A stretch of 64,000 bases of DNA, taken from NCBI GenBank assembly GCA_049324695.1, contig JBMOMJ010000054.1:186001-250000 (forward strand), read 5' to 3'. Positions within the stretch are counted from its first letter, which is position 1, and each line of letters begins with the position of its first letter. Position numbers and translations under genes: made by a program. Origin of the DNA: PMG-095 sp049324695 (GTDB taxonomy: Bacteria; Myxococcota_A; Polyangia; Polyangiales; Polyangiaceae). Below the pieces are notes generated by a model. The model was not told the origin of the DNA. It saw nothing but the letters and a program-made list of their open reading frames with translations, and did no database searches. Positions 37,732 through 46,370 of the stretch are shown in pieces.

Positions 37732-39171
37732 ATGATGAAGTCTCGACTTACGGCCTGTCTCGCTCTCGGCGGAGCGTTTGCACACGGTTCCGCATTGGCA
37801 CAGGAGGCCTCGGCAACGGGAACGACCGCAGCCACCGCAGCGCCGTCGAGCACTGCGACCGAAGCGCCTCCGGCGCCGGCAGCTGCCACACCTCTTCCGC
37901 CTGCGCGCTTCGAGCTCGGCATCTTCGGAGGCTTGTTCTTCCCATCGAGCGATCACGAGCTGCTCACGCGCGGCCCGTATCAGAAGTACGAGTCGCCTGC
38001 GCCGGAGCTCGGCGGCCGGCTGTCGTTCTTGCCGCTCGAGTTCGCAGGCGTCGAAGTCGAAGGTGCGGCCATGCCAACCAAAACCGAAAGCGGCAGCGCC
38101 GGCGCCTTCTGGGCGGCGCGCGGGCACCTGATCTTACAGCTTCCGCTCTCGGGCGTGACGCCGTTTGCTGTGTTGGGCGGCGGCGCGCTCGGTGCCAGCA
38201 GCAATGCGCTCGGCTCCGACAACGATCCCGCTGTTCACTTCGGTCTCGGCGGGAAGGTCGCGCTCGACGACTTCTTGTCGTTCCGGCTCGACCTGCGCGA
38301 CACCGTCACGCAAAAGCACGACGCGCCGCAAGGCGACCAGACGCATCATTTGGAAGCCACCGTCGGCCTCAGCTTCAGCCTGCGCCCTGGTAAGTCCGCG
38401 CCGCCTCCCGCTGCGCCGCCTCCTCCCCCTCCAGACACGGACGGCGATGGCGTGAGCAACGATAAGGACATCTGCCCTGTCGAAAAGGGCACCTTGCCGA
38501 ACGGCTGCCCGGTGATCGACAGCGACAGCGACGGCGTGCTCGACGACAAAGACGCCTGCCCGAAAGACGCTGGGCGCGCGCCGTGTGGTTGCCCACCGGT
38601 CGACAGCGATGGTGACAAAGTGATCGACGAGCTCGATCGTTGTCCGAAGGAAGCAGGCCCCGTTGAAGGCTGCCCCGACCCCGATGCGGATCGCGACGGC
38701 GTGTCGGTGCCCGAAGATCATTGCCCCGACAAGCCCGAGACCAAGAACGGCTACGAGGACGCCGACGGCTGCCCGGACGAAGTACCCGAAGTGGTGAAGA
38801 AGTTCACCGGCGTAATTCAGGGCATCGAGTTCGACCGCGGCAAGGAAACGATTCGCCCGGTCTCGACGCCCATCTTGGACGCAGCGTTGAAGGTGCTCAG
38901 CGAGTATCCCAAGTTGCGCGTGCTCATCAGCGGGCACACCGATAGCGACGGCGCGCGCGAAACCAACGTCGACCTATCCAAGCGCCGTGCCGAATCCGTG
39001 AAGACCTACTTCGTGAGCCGCGGCATCGACGGCGCTCGCATCGAAACACGCGGTGTTGGCCCCGACGAGCCCATCGCAGACAACAAAACAGCTGCTGGCA
39101 AGCAGAAGAACCGTCGCATCGAATTCAAGCTCATCGACGAGGCCAAGAGCCCCGAGAAAGGTCAGCCGTGA
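37732..39171 (+). CDS. OmpA-family outer-membrane protein with thrombospondin type 3 repeats
   Basis: A 479-residue outer-membrane or peptidoglycan-associated protein. The signal peptide ends near ALAQEAS, an N-terminal eight-stranded-barrel-like domain follows (about 55-220), then Asp-rich calcium-binding type 3 repeats (DTDGDGVSNDKDICPVEKG, DSDSDGVLDDKDACPKDAG, DADRDGVSVPEDHCPDKPE), and a C-terminal OmpA domain binding peptidoglycan (IEFDRGKETIRPVS, HTDSDGARETNVDLSKRRA). The next gene starts by a 4-bp overlap, so both are coexpressed. Confidence 0.92.
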   Translation: MMKSRLTACLALGGAFAHGSALAQEASATGTTAATAAPSSTATEAPPAPAAATPLPPARFELGIFGGLFFPSSDHELLTRGPYQKYESPAPELGGRLSFLPLEFAGVEVEGAAMPTKTESGSAGAFWAARGHLILQLPLSGVTPFAVLGGGALGASSNALGSDNDPAVHFGLGGKVALDDFLSFRLDLRDTVTQKHDAPQGDQTHHLEATVGLSFSLRPGKSAPPPAAPPPPPPDTDGDGVSNDKDICPVEKGTLPNGCPVIDSDSDGVLDDKDACPKDAGRAPCGCPPVDSDGDKVIDELDRCPKEAGPVEGCPDPDADRDGVSVPEDHCPDKPETKNGYEDADGCPDEVPEVVKKFTGVIQGIEFDRGKETIRPVSTPILDAALKVLSEYPKLRVLISGHTDSDGARETNVDLSKRRAESVKTYFVSRGIDGARIETRGVGPDEPIADNKTAAGKQKNRRIEFKLIDEAKSPEKGQP

Positions 39172-40058
39172 ACCGCGCCAGCTTTGCCTTCGGCATGGGT
39201 GTTGCGCTGCTTTCTGCAACCCCTGCCCTTGCTCAGGACGACTTGCCGAAAGGTTTGATGCAGACCAAATCGGCGTCGTCCGGCAGTGAGAACGTCTCGA
39301 CGAGCGGTTTCGACGCGCCGGTAGCCAAGGCGCCTGCCGATGACGACAAGGACACCACCGAGCTCAAGATCAACGCGGGCGGTCTCGTCGCGGGCGGCAA
39401 CGCGAAGTCGTTGGCTGTCACCGCGTCCAGCAAGCTGCGCGTTCGCCGCGGGAAAAATCAGCTCTCCGCCGCCGTCGCCGCCAATTACGGCGAAGCCGCT
39501 GCCAAGGGCGAGAGCGAAATGCGGACCACGGTCGAGAACTTCCAGGGCAAAGTGCGCGAAGATCGCTTTCTCGCGGAACACTTCGCGCTGTTCGTGTCCA
39601 TGTCCGGCCTGCGTGATCGCTTCCTCGGCTTGCGACTACGTCTGAACCTCGATCCTGGCTTTGCCTTCTACGTGCTCGACGAACCCAAACATCGGTTCTG
39701 GGTCGAAGCCGGTTACGACTTGCAACACGACTTCAGGCGCGGCGAAGCCATTCAGACAGCTCTCGAAAAAGGCATCGTGTTGGACCGTTCCGAGGTGCGC
39801 CACAGCGGTCGCTTGTTCCTCGGCTACGACAACAGCCTGACCGAAAACATCACCTTCGATACTGGCCTCGAGTACTTGCAGGCCTTCAAGGACACCGAGA
39901 ACTTCCGCATCAATTGGGATCTCGGCATCACCTCGCGCATCGGTGGAAACTTCTCCGTCGCGACCACGTTGAACCTGCGCTACGACCACAATCCGCTGCC
40001 CGGCGTAAAGACCACGGACGTCACCTCGGCGCTCAGCCTCGTCTACCAGCTGCTGTAG
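39168..40058 (+). CDS. DUF481-like outer-membrane protein
   Basis: A 296-residue protein beginning with GTG that overlaps the OmpA stop (GTGA). The signal peptide is cut at ATPALAQ. The mature chain has beta-barrel features of the DUF481/YdiY family: repeated amphipathic strands such as SLAVTASSKLRVRRGKN, FWVEAGYDLQHDFRRGE, RLFLGYDNSLTENITFDTGL and a terminal aromatic-Leu strand (SLVYQLL). These proteins are outer-membrane components of unknown function. Its coupling to an OmpA protein suggests a shared envelope assembly. Confidence 0.82.
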   Translation: MNRASFAFGMGVALLSATPALAQDDLPKGLMQTKSASSGSENVSTSGFDAPVAKAPADDDKDTTELKINAGGLVAGGNAKSLAVTASSKLRVRRGKNQLSAAVAANYGEAAAKGESEMRTTVENFQGKVREDRFLAEHFALFVSMSGLRDRFLGLRLRLNLDPGFAFYVLDEPKHRFWVEAGYDLQHDFRRGEAIQTALEKGIVLDRSEVRHSGRLFLGYDNSLTENITFDTGLEYLQAFKDTENFRINWDLGITSRIGGNFSVATTLNLRYDHNPLPGVKTTDVTSALSLVYQLL

Positions 40059-40065
40059 CGCCTGC

Positions 40066-42381
40066 GTGAGCGGCCCTGCTCGGCCGTGGTATCGTCGCCC
40101 CGACTTGATTTCCTCGAAGCTTCGCGTAGTGGCGCCGTTCTTCCGCGCGTTGGAAAGCTTTGGCGCGCGCATCGAAGCACTTCTCACGCGCCTCGATCCG
40201 GGTGAGGGATTGCCGGCCGCTACGCGCCTCGAACGGCGTTTCGGCCGCGCGCTCGCAGTGTGCGCCAGCGTCTGGTTCGCGCTGGTTGCGTTTTGGGAAA
40301 TCGGCGCTCCGTTCGGCGCGGGGCACTACGCGGCATCGGCAGCCGTCGCGCTCGGTGGCGAAAACATGCTGCGCTTCCGCACGCTGCTGCCCATTACCGA
40401 CATCCCGATTGGTACGCCCACCGCGGCCGACTGCTATTGCCATCACCCGTTTGGAACGTTTTGGACTTCGGCGGGCTTCGTGGCGCTGCTCGGGCACCAC
40501 GACTTCGTGTGTCGCTTGCCGGCCGCGTTACTCAGCGCGTTCACCCCGGCCGTGCTCTACGCGCTCGGGCGCAGCTTGTGGAGCCCGCTTGCGGGCGGCG
40601 TTGCAGCGGTGGCTTTCAGCCTGACACCGATTGCACTCGCCTTTGCGAACTTCAATGCGCTCGAAGTGCCGACCATGTTCGGCGTGGCGCTCGCCTGCCT
40701 TGCCTATGTTCGTTTTTGGCAGAGTACACGCCGGCGCTTCGTGATCTTGTGCCTGGCTGCGCTGCTCTACGCGGCCAATTCGGATTTTCCTGGTTGGGTG
40801 TTCGCCGTCGAGCTGCTCGCGATAACCTTCGTGCGTGTCTTCGCGTTGGGGCGTCGCTTGGATAGCCAACGGTTTCGGCGAGGTGCTCATTTATTTGGGT
40901 GGGGGGTGGTGCTCTTCGCGGCACTGTGCGCAACGTATTTGGCGGCGTTCGTCTATTTGGAGAAGTTCGATGAGTTGCTCGCCCAAGGGCGCCTGCGCTC
41001 GGCGGGCAATCAGCGCGCGCTGCGTGAAGTGCTGGCCTCGCGCCAATACTGGCTGTGGTTGATGTTCACGCCGCTTGCGATCGCACTCGGCAAGCTGGGT
41101 GCCTTTGCGTCGCTCGTTCGCACATTCGTGAAACGCAATGAGCTCGAGCTCTTGCCGCTCGCGGTGCTCGGCATGGCGCTTTTTCAGTACCTGGTATTCG
41201 CGCAGGGCGCCGACATCCACGTCTTCTGGCCACACTACTTCGCGCTGTGCTTTGCGCTCGGGCTCGCAGCCCTCGCCCAAAGCGGTTACGACGTCGCGCA
41301 CAGGTTTTCCGCGCGGCGGTCGGAGCTTGCGCTCGCCGCATTCGCGATTGCGCTGCTCGCCCCGCTGAGCATGGCGCGCGACGCAGTCGCAACCTTGGTC
41401 TACGGGCGCAAGACGGGCGGCCGCTTCAACGAAAAGGGACGCTTCATCCAATCCGACAAAGACAAGGTTGCCGCGCTCGAGTTCCTGAAACAGCGCGCCG
41501 CACCCGACGCTGTCGTGGGCCTCAACCTCAACATGAAAAAGTCGTTGTGGGTGCCCTGGGCGCTCGAGCGACCCACCAAAATCGACGGCGGCTCGCGCTT
41601 CAGCGGCGACGAACGCTACTATGTCACGGACGGGCGCTTCGCCGAAGGCACCGCGCTTCGCCAGCATTCGCGTCGTGCGTACACAACCGTGGTTGGCCCG
41701 TTTTGGATCTTCGACTACCACGGCAACCCCGAACAGCCGCTGGACGCGTTCTCCATCACGCGCCGTGAACCGAATTGGCTGGAGCGCTACTTCGTGTCCT
41801 CCACGCACGCGCTGCGCAGCGTCGAGCCCGACGCCTACGCCACCTGGGAGCTGCGTAGCCTGCTGGGCCAATCGCCAAACCCGCTACCCGAACACGAGCC
41901 GGTGGGATTCGAACAGCTTCGCGTCGCGCACAACATTGCTGTGGAGCAAAGCAATTTCGAGCGCGCTGCCGAGTTCCGCAAGCGCCTCTTGGAGGGCAGC
42001 GACCAGCGGGTATTCACCGAATACGAAGACGGCACCAGGCTGCTCGCCGCGCGCTATGAACCCGGAGCCTCTGATGTGCTCAGCGTCTACTTCGAGTCGC
42101 CTGGCCCCGACGATCAACGCTTCACGATCCGCGCGATCACCGAAAGTGCGCCGCGCGGCTCGCTCATTCCAGCCGATCCACTCGAGCGCGAGCTCGGCTT
42201 GCCCACCACGATTCCGCGTAATGCGTGGCGCAGGGCGTACCTGTACAGCTCGGTGACTGAAATTCTCAAGCGGCCCGGGCGCGAGCGCTACGTGGGCCTG
42301 TGGCTCAACACGAGCAGCGCCACCCTGCCGCTAAAAGCCAAGGGCGGCAAAAAGGACGTTACGTTGCTCGTGCTGGAGTGA
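40066..42381 (+). CDS. GT39-like membrane glycosyltransferase
   Basis: A 771-residue polytopic protein starting at GTG 40066, 7 bp after the previous stop. An N-terminal cytoplasmic segment of about 65 residues precedes around eleven hydrophobic helices. The first loop has an acidic/His pattern (FGAGHYAASAAVALGG and CYCHHPFGTFW) typical of GT-C transferases. A large C-terminal periplasmic domain (from about 450) follows. It probably uses a polyprenyl-phosphate sugar donor; acceptor unknown. The LTA-synthase-like gene begins 2 bp after its stop. Confidence 0.82.
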   Translation: MSGPARPWYRRPDLISSKLRVVAPFFRALESFGARIEALLTRLDPGEGLPAATRLERRFGRALAVCASVWFALVAFWEIGAPFGAGHYAASAAVALGGENMLRFRTLLPITDIPIGTPTAADCYCHHPFGTFWTSAGFVALLGHHDFVCRLPAALLSAFTPAVLYALGRSLWSPLAGGVAAVAFSLTPIALAFANFNALEVPTMFGVALACLAYVRFWQSTRRRFVILCLAALLYAANSDFPGWVFAVELLAITFVRVFALGRRLDSQRFRRGAHLFGWGVVLFAALCATYLAAFVYLEKFDELLAQGRLRSAGNQRALREVLASRQYWLWLMFTPLAIALGKLGAFASLVRTFVKRNELELLPLAVLGMALFQYLVFAQGADIHVFWPHYFALCFALGLAALAQSGYDVAHRFSARRSELALAAFAIALLAPLSMARDAVATLVYGRKTGGRFNEKGRFIQSDKDKVAALEFLKQRAAPDAVVGLNLNMKKSLWVPWALERPTKIDGGSRFSGDERYYVTDGRFAEGTALRQHSRRAYTTVVGPFWIFDYHGNPEQPLDAFSITRREPNWLERYFVSSTHALRSVEPDAYATWELRSLLGQSPNPLPEHEPVGFEQLRVAHNIAVEQSNFERAAEFRKRLLEGSDQRVFTEYEDGTRLLAARYEPGASDVLSVYFESPGPDDQRFTIRAITESAPRGSLIPADPLERELGLPTTIPRNAWRRAYLYSSVTEILKRPGRERYVGLWLNTSSATLPLKAKGGKKDVTLLVLE

Positions 42382-42383
42382 CG

Positions 42384-44408
42384 ATGAGCATGCTCCCAAC
42401 GATGAGCACGCTCCTCGCGGAACGCAGCGTGCGCGCCTTGCTCGTGGGAGCGCCGCTTGCGCTGGCCGCCGCCGCCGCGGGCTTGCTCCGCCTCGGCGAG
42501 CGCTGGCCGGTGTGGGCTTGGCTCGCGATCGAAAGCGCGCTGGTCGCGGCGTGCTTCGCGATTGCACTCGGATTTCAGTACCTATTGATGGCCTTGGTGC
42601 CACTCGAGCCGTGGGCACCGTTTGCTGCCACAGTGCCGCACGCGGCAGCCCTCATCGCAGTACCGGTGGCGCTGATGCCTGGGAGATGGCGCGGGCGCGG
42701 CTTGGGCGTGTACCTACTGCTATTCGTCGCGCTTTCGTTCGGCGATCTGATTTACCTGCGCTACTTCGGCAACGTCTTACCGGTACTGGCTTTCCGCAGC
42801 GGAACGCAAATTTGGGACGTGCGCGATATCGTGTTCGACTACACGCGGCGAGTCGATGCATGGCTGTTGCCAACGCTGGCGGCGGGCGCCCTGCTGACGT
42901 GGCGGTGGCCGCTGCGCGCACCTTCGCGAGGCGTGTGGCGAGGCGTCGAACTCGGCCTGTTCAGCGTTGCGCTGGCGCTGTGCGCGCTCGCGGCGTTGCC
43001 GGTGCACACAATTGTCACGAACTGGCTGGCTAGCGAACGTTCGTATCGCGTTTTGAACGGAACCGATGCCGTGCAGGACAATGGCTACGTCGTCGCACAC
43101 GCCAAAGAGATTTCTCGCGCGCTGCGCAGCTTGCACGAATACGAACGGCTCTCACCCGACGCGCTTTCACGCGTGAAACGCTTCCATGAAATCCGTGCCG
43201 CCAACGAGACGCAGTCCGCAGACTTCGGCATTGCACGCGGCACGAACCTGCTCATCGTGCAAGTCGAAGGCATGCAAGAGTGGGTCATCGGCGCACGTTA
43301 TCAAGGTCAGGAGCTCACGCCGTTCTTGAATCGATTGCGTGAACGCTCGCTCTACTTCGAACGCATGTTCGACGAAACCGGAGACTCGTCGACGTCTGAC
43401 GCTGAGTACATGCTGTTCAATTCGCAGCTGCCATTGAACATGGGCTCGGTTGCATTCCGGCGCGCCGACAACCATTTCGTGACTTTGCTGCACGTTTTCA
43501 AGGAGGCGTCGTACACCACGTTTGCCGGGCACGCGTACGCCGCTGGTATGTGGAACCGCGCGGTGCTGTATCCCAAGTATGGCTTCGACCGCGCCGCCTT
43601 CGAGCCGGAGTTCGGCGATGGACCGAAGCTCGGTTGGGGCATCGGTGACAAGCTGTTCGTCGAGCGTGCCGTGCCGATGCTGCGCGCTCTGCCTCAGCCG
43701 TTCGTCGGTTTTCTGATCACTCTGACTTCGCATGGCCCGTTCCAGTACGTGCCCCACAGCGAACGCAAGTTACGTTTGGGCGCCATCGAAAGCACCGATT
43801 TCGGCGGCTACCTGCATTCCATGCGCTACGAGGACGAGGCCGTCGAGCTCTTGTTTCAGAAGCTCGATGCGGCCAAGTTGCTCACCAACACCAGCGTCGT
43901 GATTTATGGCGATCACGACTCGCGCCTGCGCTTTCCCGCGTTTCAAGCCGACGGTGTGGAGCTACCGAAGGGCACCTTGTTGCGCATCGCCGAACGCGAC
44001 TTCACGACCAAGCGCATTCCACTGTTCGTCGTTTTGCCTGCCGACCGGGGTCGCCCAGCGGGCTCGGTCCGCACCCTGGGAGGCCTCGTCGATGTGGGCC
44101 CCACCCTACTCCACCTCTATGGTTTGCCACGACCTCGTTCGTTCATCGGGCAGAGCTTGTTGCCAGAACGAGCTGGGCACGCGTTGCGCGTCGATGGTTC
44201 AGCGGTAAACGATACACACATCTACGTGGCAGCGAATGGCGGTCGCTGCGAGAGCTTCCCCTATTTCGAAGCGCGCGCGTTCGTCGAATGCGACGCCCTG
44301 GCGCGTTCCGCGCACGAAGAGCTCGAGATCAGTTGGAGCGTGACGTTGTCGGACTCGGCCAGCGAGCTCTCCGGCAAGCGCCCAGCAAAGAGCCGCGCCG
44401 AGCGCTGA
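42384..44408 (+). CDS. LTA-synthase-like membrane sulfatase-fold protein
   Basis: About 674 residues, starting at ATG 42384. Five N-terminal hydrophobic helices precede an alkaline-phosphatase-superfamily periplasmic domain (about 290-620). Family landmarks: NLLIVQVEGMQ at the metal site, the catalytic nucleophile Thr in DSSTSDAEYMLFNS, LTSHGPFQYVP, and VVIYGDHDSRLRFP. LtaS-type enzymes transfer phosphoglycerol or phosphoethanolamine onto glycans or lipids. In a Gram-negative envelope locus it could decorate the surface polymer made by the neighbouring transferases. The polymer itself is unknown. Confidence 0.87.
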   Translation: MSMLPTMSTLLAERSVRALLVGAPLALAAAAAGLLRLGERWPVWAWLAIESALVAACFAIALGFQYLLMALVPLEPWAPFAATVPHAAALIAVPVALMPGRWRGRGLGVYLLLFVALSFGDLIYLRYFGNVLPVLAFRSGTQIWDVRDIVFDYTRRVDAWLLPTLAAGALLTWRWPLRAPSRGVWRGVELGLFSVALALCALAALPVHTIVTNWLASERSYRVLNGTDAVQDNGYVVAHAKEISRALRSLHEYERLSPDALSRVKRFHEIRAANETQSADFGIARGTNLLIVQVEGMQEWVIGARYQGQELTPFLNRLRERSLYFERMFDETGDSSTSDAEYMLFNSQLPLNMGSVAFRRADNHFVTLLHVFKEASYTTFAGHAYAAGMWNRAVLYPKYGFDRAAFEPEFGDGPKLGWGIGDKLFVERAVPMLRALPQPFVGFLITLTSHGPFQYVPHSERKLRLGAIESTDFGGYLHSMRYEDEAVELLFQKLDAAKLLTNTSVVIYGDHDSRLRFPAFQADGVELPKGTLLRIAERDFTTKRIPLFVVLPADRGRPAGSVRTLGGLVDVGPTLLHLYGLPRPRSFIGQSLLPERAGHALRVDGSAVNDTHIYVAANGGRCESFPYFEARAFVECDALARSAHEELEISWSVTLSDSASELSGKRPAKSRAER

Positions 44409-44475
44409 ATCCGCGTAAAAAACGCCGCGTCGCGATTGACCGCCGCGCCGGGCGAGCGTCAGATTCAGTCAGCTC

Positions 44476-45420
44476 ATGCACAGGTTCTTTGTGATCGGCG
44501 GCGCTGGCTTCATTGGTAGCCATTTGGTGGACGAGCTGGTGCAGCGCGGCGAGGTCACCGTGTTCGACAACTTGTCGGTAGGGCGCCCCGAGTTCTTGGA
44601 GGCGGCGTTGGCGCACGGCAAAGCCAAGCTGGTCGTGGGCGACGTACTCGATTCAGCGACGCTCACGCGTGCACTCGCCGGTCACGACGTCGTGTTTCAC
44701 TTGGCCGCGAACCCCGAAGCGCGCAACGGTCTCACGAACACGCGGCTCGACTTGGAACAAGGCACCATCGCAACGCAGCGCGTACTCGAAGCCATGCACG
44801 AAACCGGTGTTTCGCGTGTCGTGCTGGCGTCGTCGGGCACGGTTTATGGCAACACGGCCAAACCATGTGCCGAGAGCGACTTGGGGGCGCTACCGATTTC
44901 ACTGTACGGTGCGAGCAAGCTCGCTTCGGAAGCCCTCGTCAGCGCGTTCGTGGAGTGCTTCGGATTCACGGGCTACATCTTTCGCTTCGGCAACGTGGTC
45001 GGGCCGCGCGGAACCCACGGGGCGATGCTCGACTTTTTCAACAAACTGCGGCGAAACCCCGAAGAACTCGAAGTATTAGGCGACGGGCGACAATCGAAAC
45101 CCTATGTGCACGTGCTGGATTGTGTGCGGGGCATGTTATTCGGCCTCGACAACGCACACGAGCGCCTGAACGTGTACAACATCGCGCCGGCTGACGTCAC
45201 CAGCGTGGCGCACATCGCCGAGCTGTGCGTGCGCGCCTCACCGTACCCGGATGCACGCATTCGATTCACCGGCGGTGAACGCGGCTGGCCCGGAGATGTG
45301 CCGGTATCGCGCCTCAATCCGAGCAAGCTGGCAGAGCTTGGTTATCGTGTCAGTCACACGAGTGATCAGGCAGTTCTATCCGCGGTGCAAGCGCTGGCTG
45401 GCGAGGTGTTCGGAACGTGA
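44476..45420 (+). CDS. NAD-dependent nucleotide-sugar epimerase/dehydratase
   Basis: A 314-residue extended short-chain dehydrogenase. NAD-binding GGAGFIGSHLVDEL and the DNLSVGR loop open the protein; the catalytic site is SSGTVYG with the Y-x3-K pair in YGASKLASE. HLAANPEAR and the Arg-rich GNVVGPRG fit UDP-glucose 4-epimerase-like or GDP-sugar epimerases. It overlaps the next gene by 4 bp (GTGA), which encodes a nucleotidyltransferase, so a nucleotide-activated sugar of this locus is the likely substrate. Confidence 0.9.
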   Translation: MHRFFVIGGAGFIGSHLVDELVQRGEVTVFDNLSVGRPEFLEAALAHGKAKLVVGDVLDSATLTRALAGHDVVFHLAANPEARNGLTNTRLDLEQGTIATQRVLEAMHETGVSRVVLASSGTVYGNTAKPCAESDLGALPISLYGASKLASEALVSAFVECFGFTGYIFRFGNVVGPRGTHGAMLDFFNKLRRNPEELEVLGDGRQSKPYVHVLDCVRGMLFGLDNAHERLNVYNIAPADVTSVAHIAELCVRASPYPDARIRFTGGERGWPGDVPVSRLNPSKLAELGYRVSHTSDQAVLSAVQALAGEVFGT

Positions 45421-46121
45421 ACGCAGAGCTTGCGATTCTAGCGGGTGGTTTGGCGACGCGCCTCGGCGAGCGTGCGCGAAACATCCCCAAGTCGCTGGTC
45501 CCGGTACATGGTCGGCCGTTCATCGCTTGGCAACTCGAACGCATCAAAGCATGCGGTTTCGATCACGTCGTGCTGTGCGTCGGGCATCTCGGCGCGGCGC
45601 TGCGCGATTTCGTAGGCAGCGGCTCGAGCTTTGGTGTGAAGGTGAGCTACTCTGATGACGGCGACAGCCCGCTCGGCACCGGCGGCGCGTTACTGAAGGC
45701 GCTGCCACTGCTCTCCGACAGCTTCGTCGTCACCTACGGAGATAGCTATTTGCCTTTCGACTACCGGGCGCCGCTCACCGATTTGCGATTGCACCCGGAC
45801 GCCGAAGGCTGCCTCGCGGTGTATCGCAATCAGGACCGCTGGGATCGCAGCAACACATGCGTTCGTGGCGAACACGTGGTCGCGTATCGCAAAGGCGCAA
45901 ACGATCCCGCATTCGACTACATCGACTACGGCGCGCTGGCGCTACGCGCCGAAAGCGTGCGGGGGCACACGAAGGAGTGTCCGTTCGGGCTCGAAACGTT
46001 GCAAACCGAGCTCGCCGCCGCCGGAACTCTGCGCGCTTTCGTGAGCTGCGAACGATTCTATGAGGTTGGATCCGAGCAGGGCATTCGCGAGTTTTCGGCG
46101 TACATCGCGCGCGGCAATTGA
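45417..46121 (+). CDS. Sugar-phosphate nucleotidyltransferase, HddC-like
   Basis: A 234-residue enzyme of the nucleotidylyltransferase superfamily. The activation motif GGLATRLGERARNIPKSL has the GG-x-A-T-R and PKSL nucleotide-binding elements, followed by PLGTGGALLKALP. HddC attaches GMP to D-glycero-alpha-D-manno-heptose 1-phosphate; the sequence branch (RNIPKSLVPVHGRPFI) fits, as does co-occurrence with GmhA-, HddA- and GmhB-like genes. Another sugar substrate is possible. GTG start, 4-bp overlap with the epimerase. Confidence 0.8.
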   Translation: MNAELAILAGGLATRLGERARNIPKSLVPVHGRPFIAWQLERIKACGFDHVVLCVGHLGAALRDFVGSGSSFGVKVSYSDDGDSPLGTGGALLKALPLLSDSFVVTYGDSYLPFDYRAPLTDLRLHPDAEGCLAVYRNQDRWDRSNTCVRGEHVVAYRKGANDPAFDYIDYGALALRAESVRGHTKECPFGLETLQTELAAAGTLRAFVSCERFYEVGSEQGIREFSAYIARGN

Positions 46122-46370
46122 GAGCAACAACTGGTAGCGCGGTGCGGCGCCCACGAGCTTATTGAACTCACGCGACGCGCAAACCTGAGCAATCTTCGGC
46201 GGCGGAAGACCGCCACGTGCGCCCGGGCCGGAGGGGTTCGGCGCCTACACTGGCGACGCCTGAGGCGGGGTTGCAACCTCAGATCTGCCGTGTCAGGAAA
46301 CCGGTGACGCGCTCGAGGGTCTGCCGCCGCTGCTCCCCGAGCAACTTTCTCTTAGACAATCGAGGATTGA
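46122..46370. other. 249-bp spacer upstream of the heme-motif lipoprotein
   Basis: No ORF is supported. Two small hairpins occur: ctgagg/cctcag (46260-46282) and a 5-bp GGCGG-aaga-CCGCC stem (near 46200-46213). The right end holds a GAGG ribosome-binding site 5 nt before the ATG at 46371. It may contain a separate promoter for the lipoprotein and the heptose kinase gene. Confidence 0.4.
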
